This document shows, one piece after another, positions 24,421 through 36,379 of a stretch of 64,000 bases of DNA. The notes beneath the pieces were generated by a model. It ran no database searches, was not told the DNA's origin, and worked only from the letters and a program-made list of their open reading frames with translations. A program made the position numbers and the translations under genes. The stretch comes from Chromobotia macracanthus (Eukaryota > Chordata > Actinopteri > Cypriniformes > Botiidae): the NCBI GenBank assembly GCA_036877525.1, contig JAZGTH010000002.1, positions 1,534,001 through 1,598,000 of the forward strand, given 5' to 3'. Every line of letters begins with the position of its first letter. The first letter of the stretch is position 1.

Positions 24421-25595
24421 CATCCATTAATTTGTCTGCAAAATTATCCTAATAAACAAAATACACTCTGAGGAACAGATTTCTGTCTTTCGAAGAGAAA
24501 AATGTTTATTAATGGCCAAGAAGAGTTCAAAGGCTCCTCCTGAGAGAAGACTCTTTCCCTCAGAATCATCTATGCACAATTTATGTTGTTACATTACGTA
24601 CAAGATAATACAAGTTCATTCTGTTTTATTTAAAAATCAAACAACATAAACCTTTGGCAACATAACATGCTGTAAAAGTTGGCATCAGCTATTGTTTATA
24701 AAATCATTGTTTTACATGTTAATGATGGACACAAAAAGCACAGATTTTACTGAATGACCAGTGATCTGTAATACAGAATGGATTGCTCATGACGTCATAA
24801 CACTGAAGTAACGACTGCCTTATCCGCCTCACAATACAAATATCCTACACTGGTTATTTATTTACAGTGCATGTTTATCTTTATAACAACAGAACACATC
24901 AAGTTCATAGACAGTGACAGAGATATATGTAGTGTATTTGGGAATATTAAAATCACGCACAGTTTGATGTGATGAATCGTACGTGTTTTATAGATTTTAC
25001 CTGATGCAGTAGAGTTAATACTAGCGATAGGCTAAATTACTCGTCCACCGGGTATTCAGCGGATCGCTTATCAGCTCTAAGAAATGTTACTTTTCTGGCC
25101 TTGAAAAGATAACATTCTTACTGTAATACAGTACTGCTTCAGAGCAGGTAACGAAATCAAGGCAGTTTAAGTGACGTTAATATGTGAGCAATAAACACAG
25201 AAACAATTCTCAGGAATAAACATGCGGGTTTATTGAACTAAGCTACGGGGAACATATACGACTACACTGACAAATAAACACATTAAACAAACGAATACAT
25301 AAAACATGAGAGAAAGAAGAGGAGTAAAGAATGGCAGGATTAAATCGGCTAACCACTTCTGCATGAACCATAAGTTAAATCACCTTGCAAAGGGGTAACG
25401 CTTAAACGCATCTTAGGTATTAGGTAACGAATCTGATACTTGCATTGAACTCAGATGTGCTGAAGCAAGAGTGCGCGTGAGGGATGGTGCAGGTCCTGAT
25501 GAGTTCGCACTGAGCGGCAGTTCATTGGGTCCTTCCTGACGCCGGATTGGTTAACGAAGATAGACGAACTGAGCCGAAGTAAAATCCGCCGGAAA
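24420..25595. other. Intergenic stretch, nothing recognised
   Basis: No supported gene. It leads into the minisatellite at 25600. Part could be a long terminal repeat but I could not place ends. Confidence 0.4.
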
Positions 25596-25599
25596 GGCG

Positions 25600-25692
25600 G
25601 TGAGGCAGGGCCCGAGAGTGAGGCAGGGCCCGAGAGTGAGGCAGGGCTCGAGAGTGAGGCAGGGCCCGAGAGTGAGGCAGGGCTCGAGAGGA
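25600..25692. repeat. 18-bp minisatellite
   Basis: About five tandem copies of GAGGCAGGGCCCGAGAGT, varying only between GCCCGAG and GCTCGAG. Unit length is a multiple of three, so it stays open on the minus strand and encodes a repeated SRALPH hexapeptide. A short open frame alone is not evidence of a gene. Confidence 0.85.
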
Positions 25693-25842
25693 TGTGCAGC
25701 GAGTGGTGAGGGAGAGAGCGAGCGAAGTTTGCTCTGTGTGGTGGACTTTTAACACCCCTTGAGGGCTGATGGGCCAATAATAATGTGTATACTGAGGCGG
25801 GAAAAGAGTTTCTTTGTCCTGCTTAAGACCTCGTTTACATGT

Positions 25843-25847
25843 ATATG

Positions 25848-25882
<35 letters not shown>
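25843..25882. repeat. Compound TA/CA microsatellite
   Basis: An alternating TA run passes directly into a CA run. Confidence 0.85.
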
Positions 25883-26693
25883 TTTGGATATCTCTTTTGG
25901 TGGCTGAGTTGAGACAAAAATCTCCCTGATGTGTATTGAAAGTCCTTCAGTCACCTGGTTTTTCTTACTTTCGTGAGCAGAGCTATCCTCCCCCTTTTTG
26001 GGCATTCGTCTGTCAGTAAGAGGGTAAGAGGGGAACAAAAGGCCAGAGGTGTTCTGGTTGGAAATTAAACTATGGGTGGTAGGTGGGGGTACGGACTCCC
26101 TGGCGCCGATGGGTAACCATCGATCTCAGCCCCCACTTGGAGTCCTATCCTCTCTATGTATTTTACAATCCAACTGGTAACCTTTGGTCAGACCAGACAC
26201 TACATATATTATTATATTGTATTGGAATTGTTTTCTAATAATCGTAATAATTAGGCGACTAATTAACCCAGCATATTTATACAGAATTCAATTAGGTAAA
26301 TTAGGTGTTAGATCAATTATAGCAATGTGTAATTGCAGTAGGCACACACATTTTGGAAACTTCTAAATAACATCCTGTACAAATTTACAATAAACATTAC
26401 AAATGTCTGCATTAACAATTACTTTAGACATCTGAGATAAATTCTTTTTCATAATACATGAACACATAGTACATCAGCTCATTTTGGATTAAAGTATTGT
26501 CTTTAAGTTATTAACATCCTTTAGTTATTGATGGTCGCTCACGGCATCACCTCTGCTAGTTTAGAAATCAATATGCAATCCAGTCAGATATACAGATCAG
26601 TGGGAATGGCTCAGAGCAAAGACACTCATCTGCTTCTCTGGTAATTTGTGTGTTTGGTAAACTGTACCATGCAAGCTTAAAATAGTTGAAATA

Positions 26694-26960
26694 TATACTT
26701 ATTGGTCACTTTATTAGGTACAACCTGTTCATTTGTTTGTTAACACAAAATCTAGTCAGCCAGTCATGTGGCATTAACATGGTCAGGAGGATCTGCTGAA
26801 GTTCAAGCTAGGCATCAGAATGGCAAAAAGGATGACATCAGTGACTAAAAAGCTGCTGATCCACTGGGATTGTCATGCACAACCACCTCTAGGGTTTACT
26901 GACAATGGTCAGAAAAAATGGTTCTAATCCATTCTCTGACCTATCCCTAAAAGCTGTAAT
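26694..26960 (+). mobile_element. Tc1/mariner-like transposon 5' fragment
   Basis: Begins TTGGTCACTTTATTAGGTAC and continues with CAGCCAGTCATGTGGC, GATCTGCTGAAGTTCAAGC, GCATCAGAATGG, ACTGGGATTGTCATGCACAA and CTCTAGGGTTTACTGACAAT. These are the 5' end and N-terminal transposase region of a widespread fish Tc1-like element. It is truncated and frame-broken; the rest of the transposase is missing. Confidence 0.6.
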
Positions 26961-27329
26961 CAGTAGATAAGCACCATATACAAAAATGTCAAAAGAATAA
27001 AGAACAATTAGTTCAGTTACAATCCTGATTTGCTGCACTGCCTTACTCCAAGATAAAGACTGTGCTTACAGCGATTCTGGGTTCCAGTGAATGCCTGTCT
27101 GAGACTAACATGGATGAGAAAATTGTTGAATGTTCATTGAAAGTCATTGTTTTTGGGTTTTTTTGTGCACGAAAAGTATTGATGCTTAATAAAATTATTG
27201 TCTTTATTACCTTTCTGGGCCTTGAAAGTGGTATTTGTGTTGCTGTCTGTGGTGGGGTCAAAAAGCTCTCAGATTTCATCAAAAATATCTTTGTGTTCTG
27301 AAGATGAATGAAGGTCATGCGGTGTGAAA

Positions 27330-27390
27330 TATCATGAGCGCAAATAATGACAGAATTTTCATTTTTCAGTGAACTATCCCTTTAATGAAG
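27330..27390. repeat. Right end of a palindromic MITE-like copy
   Basis: ATGACAGAATTTTCATTTTT then CAGTGAACTATCCCTTTAA is the right terminus of the 10313-10612 family. It may pair with the left terminus at 24207. Confidence 0.5.
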
Positions 27391-27637
27391 TACTGCACTT
27401 TGTTTTTTCAATTTGTTGTGAACAAGCCTTTAGTGTTTTATTTAATCAAACTGTATCTGTAATTTTGACTTATCAGACCACAGTTTAATCAATGCAGAAC
27501 ACCAAATAATTCCAGAGGGTTCACAAACTCTTTCTTGCAACTGTAATATTTTTGGGAAGTTGGCTGTGAATGTTATAGTGTTTTATATTGTTTTTACTGG
27601 ATGTTTCTCTCTGTATCTTTGGAATCATGTATGCTAG

Positions 27638-27746
27638 TTGAATATCTGAGTAAATCATGGCAGTATCGCATTGAGCTACATGGCATTGGGAAGTACGCCA
27701 ATGACCATATCTTCTGTGTGGAAAAGTGTGGAGAGGACTTACTGCA
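27638..27746 (+). pseudogene. MBD4-like DNA glycosylase exon, isolated
   Basis: Between a plausible acceptor (ATGTATGCTAG) and donor (CTGCA then GTGAGT) the frame reads EYLSKSWQYRIELHGIGKYA then NDHIFCVEKC. This closely resembles the last-but-one coding exon of vertebrate MBD4 (thymine/uracil glycosylase): EYLxKxWxYxIELHGIGKYGND then IFCV. The helix-hairpin-helix and the catalytic aspartate (D of KYAND) are kept, while two residues usually found before IFCV seem deleted and the end (EKCGEDLLQ) diverges. I found neither the final exon (HPEDHKLNKYH type) downstream nor earlier exons upstream. A captured or duplicated exon remnant is most likely; a functional exon of an unusual gene is possible. 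Confidence 0.55.
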
Positions 27747-27759
27747 GTGAGTCATTTCA

Positions 27760-29225
27760 GATTTTATTTTATTCAAATCATTGTACTCTCCATCCTAACC
27801 AGAGGTGATAAAACAACTGAAAACATAGTTCACATTAAGGCTAACAAAATCATGAAATCATGCCCGTGGGTTCAAATGTCAGAGACTGGTCACACACCCT
27901 TAATGTTTAGGGCACATTCACACTAACAAACAAAATAAACATGACAATACAAAATAAATAAATTCAGTGATGAAACATTTTTCTGTTTTTTTATCTAAAC
28001 TATAATTAAAGCATGCATGTACATTTCTCCACTGTTGTGAAAGGCTGTCATGAAATTAGAACAAATGATCAGAAGGCCACAGTGCAGAATCTGTGTAGAA
28101 CTCACTGAAAATATAAACCAGTCAGCTAAACACCTGTCAAAATGATAAATTCACATTATTTATTACTTTATTCTTTCAATTGCAAACAGCCAGGGAAATA
28201 CCTTGAAATATTAAAGAATTTTATGTTTTCCAAGCCTAAAAAGAATAAATAATGCAAATAAAAAAGTACATTTTCTAAAGTGAATATACATTGTTTTTCT
28301 ATCAGACATTGTGTAGATATTCTGAAAGATATTGTTTGTAAAAAAAAAAAAAAAAAAAGCCGTAGCGGTCATTCTTTAGAATTTGTGTTATTCAATGAAT
28401 GAAATTCTTTAAAAATCATTATCCAGTAATCACAAAAAATGTTCGAACAAGTCAAGGAAATTAATTGGTTAAAAAGTGTGCAAACAGCATTGAATTTATC
28501 CAAATAATTTTCCATAATATATACTCCCAGTTTTCATTTTAAACTAAACACTGAACTAAAACATACTGGCCATTATGTTTGAAGGGATTATAATTCATGT
28601 ATTCGGAAATGTTCCTACGTGGTTGAAGAGGCCTGAACATTTCGAACTAGCCACCTGCATTTCTTTTGAGGGGTATCAAGTATCTTCTCCTACTTCTTAT
28701 ACATCCTGACATGCCATCAAGCTTATGTGTATCCAAAATGTTTACAAAACAGTATACAGGCAAAGTGTTTTACATGAGGGCACATTATGGAAATTAATAT
28801 ACTATCTGTAGCAATAAAAAGCAATATGATAATTGTTTAAACTTAATGTAGGCAAGTTACCGGTATTTTCTAAAAGTAGCAAAAAAGATCCATGCCAATA
28901 TGTACATTACTTCTAACTGAATCTGTTGCTTCTCTTTATGTTAATCCAAATATAAAACCACTGACTAACATCAAAGCCCCTATTAGAATATCATTAAATT
29001 CAGCAGCAACTGAACTGTTGAAACACATAATTATCCACTAATTCAGAGCTTTAAACAGTAGCATATTGTTATTTCCACTGTGTCCCAGTCTTAAGCATCC
29101 CTGATTGACATGCATTGCTATAGCCACAGCTAACAAGCCCAGCATCCCTTGCCGTTCAAGTCTGAGTTGCTTGATAGCTTTGCATTTCAGTGTCATCACC
29201 AGCATTTGAGTTTCTGAATGTCTTA
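27760..29225. other. Region downstream of creld1, no gene recognised
   Basis: AT-rich. It includes an 18-base A run at about 28341-28358. Presumably contains the creld1 3' UTR at its right edge. Confidence 0.4.
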
Positions 29226-29229
29226 TTTA

Positions 29230-32200
29230 CTAGCGCCCTTTAAGGATGCCATCCAGCACACGATCACCTTTCTCTGAAAGCCAGTATCCTGCCATTGCAG
29301 CCACACCTCCGATAAAAATGGCCGTAAAGACCATGTCTCCTTTGGCAGCTAGAGTAGCTAGTGCGCAGATCACAACCCCAAAGAACATCTGCTGCAGGAC
29401 AAGGACCTCGTCATCTGTCATGTCATCAAACAAACCCTTCTCTGGTCCCACTGTTAAGGGTAGATAAAATGAAAGATGGTTAGATTCAACAAGTTGGGAA
29501 AAGTGCCTACACGGGCCAGTAAAAGTGTAACATTTTTCAACATTTAGTGGTTGCACCTAAATTTCTACTCTGTTCTTTATAGTATTTAGTGTACTACATT
29601 AATATAGTATACTACGTTACTGTAGTATAATACAGATTAGAATTAGGCTGTCCTGAAAGTTCCTCCTCATGAGATTAAACAAATAGTTACAATTTAAAGA
29701 GCAAAATAATATTCTCTACCAAATGCTTTATGTATCTTATCATTTGTAGACTTCCACAAAGAATGATGTGAAATGTAGAAATTGCAGTCTTTTGCCTCAA
29801 TCTCTTTAAACAAACCGTATTTTTTGTTTATTTCAGATCATTTTAATAGGATCAACTGGATAATTTAATTGGATTTTAAATAGAATGGTTCATTAAACTT
29901 GTACTTTTTAGTAACTTACTAACTGTAACTTAGCTAATTTTGTAAAGCTTAAGCCACATTAACAGAGATAGATATATATATATATATATATATATTTATA
30001 TTGTTTATATATATATTGTTAGGGCTTTTGCGAAGCCCGAACAAATACCTGACTTGGTACCTGAAGTCAAAGAATAGTGAAGTTACTACTTCAGTTACAC
30101 AACTGCTTTGCCTGTGTGCTGCCAAAGCAAGATGTTTGCAACAGGTCTAGGATTTAAAAATGTGTTTTACTCACTAGGTGGTAGATTCTCCACACAAATG
30201 CTATCTCGACGAATAAACCCCTCTGCACACTGGCAGCGGAATGAGCCCTCCTCATTAAAGCAAGCTTCATTGAGTCCTGGACAGGCTATTGCTTTCTCTG
30301 AACACTCATCAATGTCTGTGAAACACAAAACAGATTATTAGAAGCTTAAAGGTAGGGTATGTAATTTCAGAGAGGCTAGTAATAGCACAAGATCAAAGCT
30401 TTGAAAGCATAAGATCCTGCCCTACCCTCGGAGTGCTCTCCAAAGCCACACCTCCTCCAAAACATATGAACAGATACATTGTTTGACATTTAAGTAGGAC
30501 ATCCTGTCATTGCATTTGGACCGAATTCCAAGACTGGATGAACATCTCATGGTCCTGCATCTTCAACAGATATACTTAAACCACTTAAATAAACACAGGT
30601 GAAGGGACACAGAAGCACACTTACCTAGACACTTTGCACCAGTAAGCCTGAACCCTCGAGCGCATTTTTTACAGCGAGCAGGTCCACTCCCCATACAGCC
30701 AACACATGCTTGATCACAACCTGCACAGAATCATTCATTTGTAAACAAAAATAAGAGGCGTTACTGCAGTGTGCTGTCAAACTGTACAGTGTGCATTAAA
30801 ACTGACCTCGGCATTCATAAGAACCATCTGTGTTGAAGCAGTACGTGTTAGATGGACAGCGAGCCAACTCAGTGCCACACTCATCCACATCTGCAATAAA
30901 TACACATTGACAGGTACTTAAACACAGCATGATGAACAATATTAAAGGAAATAACATTGCTGTCATCAGTTTATGTCATTTAGCAGAATATCTGAGTCGC
31001 TGGTTTTCATACAATGACATTGACCAGCAATTTTGTTCTGCAAGGTTTTATAAACGAAAACGAAAAGTGCCCTGAAAACCATCAAAGTAGTTCATATAAT
31101 TTGTCCAGTATATTCCAAGTCATCTGAAGTCATACAATAGTGGTATAGGCTATGTTGAAAACAGTACACTAGAAGAAGCTCTAGAAAATACTACTACTGG
31201 CAAACAGTACATTCTTTAGAAAATCAGACCGATTCAGAACAATGGACATGTGGGTAAATTATGAACGTACAGTGCATCCAGAAAGTATTCACAGCGCGTC
31301 ACCTTTTCCACATTTTATGTTGTTACAACCTTATTCCAAAATGGATTAAATTCATTATTTTCCTCAAAATTCTATGAACAATAACCCATAATAACAACGT
31401 GACAGAAGTTTGTTTGAAATATTTGTAAATTTATTAAAAATAAATGAAAACAAAAATCACATGTACATAAGTATTGACAGCCTTTGCTCAATACTTAGTT
31501 AAAGCACCTTTGGTGGCAATTACAGCCTCAAGTCTTTTTGAGTATGATGCTACAAGCTTAGCATACCTATTTTTGGGGAGTTTCTACCATTCTTCTTTGC
31601 AGGACTTCTCAAGCTCCATCAGGTTGGATGGGGAGCCTCAGAGCCTTCCTTGGACTTCATGGATTGGTTTGTGCTCTGACATGCACTGTGAACTGTGGGA
31701 CCTTACATAGACAAAGGTGTGTCTTTCCAAATCATGTCCAATGATCAAATGAATTTAACCCAGGTGAACTCCAATCAAGTTGTAGAAACAACTCAAGGAT
31801 GATCAGTGAAAACAAGATGCCCTTGAGCTCAATTTTGAGTGTCATGGCAAAGGTCGTGAATACTTATGTACATGTGATTTTATTTCTATTTTTATTTATA
31901 AAAATAGAAATAAAATTAATAATAATAAATTTAATAATATAATAATAAATTTGCAAAGATTTAAAACAAACGTCTTGTCATTATGGGGTATTGTTTGTAG
32001 AATTTTGAGGAAAATATTGAATTTAATCAATTCTGGAATAAGGCTGTGACATAACAAATGTGGAAAAGGTGAAGCATTTTCGGAATACTTTTTCGGAATA
32101 CTTTCCGGATGCACTGTAATTAATGGCATTTTTGGGTGAACTAACTCTTTAAATTCCCAGTTTCACATCCAGTAAAATTGCGACTTGTGCGACACACTTT

Positions 32201-34400
32201 GATTCAATTTCAATTCCAATTTGTAGACATGCTATTTAGTTTAAACAGAATAAGTATTTAGTGATTTGTATCCATTATTCAGGATGCATCACAGTAATCG
32301 TACACATTTACCTTATCTGGTAAGACCTGCATGCTAAATATAAGACATGTACATAACTAACCAACACACTTGTTGTTGTGAAGGACCCATCCAGGCTTAC
32401 AGTCCTGACATCTGTTGTCTTGTGGACCAGTGCACTTTTTACAGGAATGATAACAAGCTGTTTAAAAAGCAGAATTTCAATTTCACATCTAATATCCTTG
32501 CATGTTACTTTTTATTATTTTAAAGCTGCAATCTGTAACTTTTCCCTATCCATTGCCATCTCTGTTTGAAACATAAAATTGCGGGTTACTTTACTTTTCT
32601 TTATGCAAGTTAAAGTCAAATGAAGCCAAACTGACATTACCCATGAAATCCAACCAGACATCTCAAATTATAAATAATTATTATAATCTTACTGTTGTGA
32701 ATCGGGGTAAGGTAAGCAGAGTGTTTCTAACATGAATCGGTTTATAAAATTGATTTGTTTATTTGTGACAAAAAAAGTTATGAATTGCAGCTGTAAATTG
32801 AAGAACAGATGTCACAGAGAAATTGGTAAAATATAATTGATAATTAGTTAATATAATTGGATTATTTTAACAGTGCATGATTTGTGTGTGATTGGTTACC
32901 CGAGCATGGTGGTTGTGTTTGATTGGAGCTCTTTTCTCTGTAGTATCCATCAGCACAGTCTTGACAAAGTGGGCCTGAGTATCCTGGGTCACAAACACAT
33001 TCTCCATCTCCCAAACGTGTACCCTCGCCCTCACAGCGGCCGAGTCCACCACACACACCCTCAGGACCTGACGGACACTCTACACAATAGGCATGGTGCA
33101 CAAAACAGTACAATAAGAAGAGAAATAATGGAAAGGGTTGGGGGAAAAATATGTAAAGCAAACAGCTTACAGACTGGTGCCTATGGCCAAATATCAGCCA
33201 TATTCAACCTCCATATTTGAAGCAATACATTTATATTTATATCTCTTTCTGTTAGTGATGACTTATCTTTTGTTTGCATAATCTGAAAAAGAGATAGCGT
33301 TGTACAAAAGTTGTGCAACAGTCCAAGTTGAGAAATGGTAAAGAGATTTTTATAATGTAGAAATAATGTGGCTTTTCAGGAGAGTTTTACAGATACTGAT
33401 GTCAGCACTAACCCACTACTTAAAATTTCACCTGAGAGCACCAGTCTGTGTGTGTGCACTCCAAGTGCCAATATGTGTGTGTACACTCCAAGTAATGGAG
33501 TAAAATTACTAATGTTTTTACTCGCTGCAGGCAACAAAACTTCAAGCACAGTAATGTTGGACTGTACTATTGACACTTCGTTTGACCAATCAAATTTAAG
33601 AATCTAAGCTCACAGTTGTATAGTGAGAATTAACTTAGGAAATTCTTTCATTATTACACCCAAGGACATCAATGGATTAGTAATATATTGTCAGTGGGGC
33701 AAATGCCTTTAAATGTTTTCAGTATTGTAATGTTTGATGTGTGTATTCACCTGCACAGTCAGGCCCATAGTGTCCCGGTGGGCAGCACAGTCTGAGTTCC
33801 TCAATGCACAGCCATTCAAACAGGTCTGGTGCTTCCTGCTGCCTGATAATCACACACACAACAATACAATCATGCAACAAATAAAACATCTTATGGGTCA
33901 ATTACAACAAACCTGATTTTTAATCTTCTGTGGAACACAAAAGAAGGTATTTTGAGAAATATTGAGAAAATCTCAGTGGTTTTGTGTCTATACAATGGAT
34001 GTCAATGGATGCCACTGTTGTCTGGTTACCAACAAACTTCAAAATATCTTTTTTGTTCCTCGGAAGCAAATCATATAGATTGGGAATGACATGGGGGTGA
34101 GTAACTGATAAAAGAATTTTCAGTTTGGGTGAAGATATCCCATTAACTACCTGTCTAGCAATGTATGTAGCAATGTATGTCTGTACATACATTGTAAAAC
34201 TGTGGCCTGTGCAATTTGTGTCTATATGGTTTGTAAAGGAAGTCATTGCATAGTAAGCAATGACAAGCCCTGATGAAGCTTTCACCTGTGAAACCACCAG
34301 GTCTCCACCTGATCTTCAATCTGCTCCAGCAGCCTGTTGCAATCAAAGTCTGACTTATCACATGCAGCCTCTACAATCTCTAACAGACGCGTTTCACTGT

Positions 34401-34447
<47 letters not shown>

Positions 34448-35238
34448 ACAATTTATAAACAGGTTGCAGACCAGACATTTTAATAATTATGACAATGACA
34501 AACATTCCAAAATAACTGTGGGACAGATAATAAGTGCACTAGATATGCGTGTTTGCTACAGATCTTTTACCTGCGTTCATATTTTGCCAATTTCTCCTCT
34601 TCCCAAGCAGTATTTCCTCCCCCAAAATTCTTATTGGCTGTTTGCTCCAAGCCCTGCAACAACCATTACATTAAATAAGAAATGTAAAATTAGGATACAC
34701 ACAGTTACATCATTATGATACTATGTCATATTAAGTTTTTGCTGATTTTAAAATTCTACATAGAGAAATATTGTTTGGTAAAAATATGAGATTAAATGAA
34801 CAGTCAATTCATTAAAATGCAGGAGCTACAGAAACTTACTTGACCTCACTAAGTCAATATGAAATCAAATTGTAAAACTGTATTTTCTTTCTCAAGATGC
34901 ATTCCTAGAAACTTTGTGAACGATTTATTGGTTGCATGTTATTAATACAATAATGTAATAACTTTATTTGTTTCTGAAATGTCCCACTAATTTTTAATCA
35001 ACCATCTATCAATTTTTCTATCAAAAGACACCACTTTTTCACCATCCAAACACTATTTGTGTGTAGGGCAGGCTTTAATCTGAACATTAATTAAGTAAAT
35101 GGCGAACAGGCAGGTGCACACCTTGATGAAGCTGTCTGTAAGTTTCTGGCAGGTCTGGCAGGATGCAGTCCACACAGTCCCCACAGACAAGAGAGACCAG
35201 AGCACCAGAGCAGATACAAAGGGCCAGGACCACCACAT
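29230..35238 (-). CDS. creld1: CRELD1, cysteine-rich with EGF-like domains 1
   Basis: Complete gene, ten coding exons on the minus strand: 35122-35238 (ATG at 35236-35238), 34571-34653, 34286-34396, 33751-33842, 32900-33079, 32362-32457, 30807-30890, 30625-30720, 30175-30315, 29230-29450 (stop 29230-29232). Total 1221 nt, 406 residues (human 420), all phases consistent. Domains: signal peptide; CQTC and the WE domain (GGGNTAWEEEKLAKYE, WWFHRQQEAPDLFEWLC); EGF-like exon (CVCDPGYSGPLCQDC); furin-like repeat; calcium-binding EGF (DVDEC); furin-like repeat; second cbEGF (DIDEC); and a C-terminal pair of membrane segments (VLQQMFFGVVICALATLAA; MVFTAIFIGGVAAMAGYW). The C-terminal membrane pair separates CRELD1 from soluble CRELD2. 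Known family role: ER protein linked to heart septation and receptor maturation. A Tc1-like MITE sits in the intron between 30890 and 32362. Confidence 0.95.
29962..29998. repeat. TA microsatellite
   Basis: Alternating TA run (about 13 units) in the last creld1 intron. Confidence 0.85.
31270..32116. mobile_element. Tc1-like MITE flanked by TA
   Basis: Starts CAGTGCATCCAGAAAGTATT and ends GGAATACTTTCCGGATGCAC-TG, inverse complements over at least 21 bp with one mismatch. TA dinucleotides flank both ends (31268-31269 and 32117-32118), the Tc1/mariner target. About 847 bp with no transposase. A partial repeat of the terminal sequence (GGAATACTTTTTCGG, about 32080-32095) sits just inside the right end. 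It lies in a creld1 intron. Confidence 0.85.
33910..34145. repeat. Palindromic MITE-like repeat, partial copy
   Basis: TTCTGTGGAACACAAAAGAAGG and its near inverse complement near AAAATATCTTTTTTGTTCC, ending GGTGAGTAACTGATAAAAG. Same family as 10313-10612; located in a creld1 intron. Confidence 0.6.
34399..34443. repeat. CA microsatellite adjoining a creld1 acceptor
   Basis: About 22 CA units; on the sense strand of creld1 a long GT run directly precedes the acceptor GCGCACAG of exon 34286-34396, taking the place of a pyrimidine tract. Confidence 0.9.
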
Positions 35239-35244
35239 CGTGAC
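35122..35244 (-). CDS. creld1: creld1 first coding exon
   Basis: Acceptor TGTGCTGTGCAG is followed by only six 5' UTR bases (GTCACG) and then the start codon. It encodes 39 residues: MWWSWPF, a hydrophobic signal-peptide core, and the CQTC motif with SFIK, and ends at donor GTGTGC. Because the ATG sits directly after an acceptor, the promoter and cap site must be in an upstream noncoding exon (see 39203). Confidence 0.88.
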
Positions 35245-36379
35245 CTGCACAGCACATTGAACAGCAGGGAGTAAGTCTCCACAGCACAATGGGCCTTACT
35301 CATAAGGCATGAGCAGACTGTCTGTGTAAATTGTTCATAAATCCATTTGTACACTTTTATGTACTATTTACACAGAAATTTGTTTTGCCCGTGTTTGGAG
35401 AATAAAGCCCAAAGACTGACCCAATGATCGTTAGAGGGTGTTGTTCATGTCATCTTGCATGCTGTTATTAAAGCAGAATAAGCCAAAACAAACACTAAGA
35501 ATTTGAAGGGGTCCTATTATGCGTTTTCACATTTTTAACATTAGTCAGTAATGCTGTTTGAGCATATAAAAGATCTGCAAAGTAACAACACTCAAAATTC
35601 ACTGCAAAGGGAGATATTCTATGGAACAGAAAACACTTTTTAAGAACTACAACGAATGGCTCATTTTGACTACAATGTAATTTGTATCCAGGTTTTGTGA
35701 CATCACAACATCCGGAAGTTAGACATACCCCACCTCCTTGAGTATGCAAAAGAGGGAAAAAAGTGTAAGAAAAGAGGTGCAGCAATAAGGTAAAATGTGA
35801 AAAAATATTGTATTTCCTTGAGCAATGAAGCATGAAACCTATTCTAGCACACCCCAAAATACAAATCAAGACTTTGATAAAACACATAATAGGATCCTAC
35901 TATTGTAAAATATTTTTTTAACCTTATACTCAATTTTCTTATTTCTATATTGTCTTTTTATCTGTTGGAATTTAATAAATGATGGTTCGTTCAGGCTGTT
36001 GATCTGCTGAATTTCCCATAACTTCATACTTTATTCTTTACTCTGCTGCAACCTCTTCCAATGCCAAACTCTATGCGTGTATGTTAGAGTAGTATGTGTT
36101 TAGTCTAGTTAATAAAGTCTTGTCTGTATCACACATGATGTTATGGTGGCTCATGCTCATACTCTAGAGTCCCTAATCCTGCCCTAATCTTTGCTACATG
36201 CTCTGTAAGTGTTAAATCAATGTATTACATTGATTAAGATTTCCCCAAATCATTTATTGATCCTAATCAATTATTATTATTTCCCATTTTTGAATAACAT
36301 TTGTTTTCCTTACACACAGAATGGTGGAGATGTATTAACATTCATTTTGAGCAAACTTGTTTATAAATAATTACATCTT

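Noticed and set aside
31474..31710. 78-codon frame inside the Tc1-like MITE
   Set aside because: Too short for a transposase and no DDE or helix-turn-helix motif; part of non-autonomous repeat DNA.
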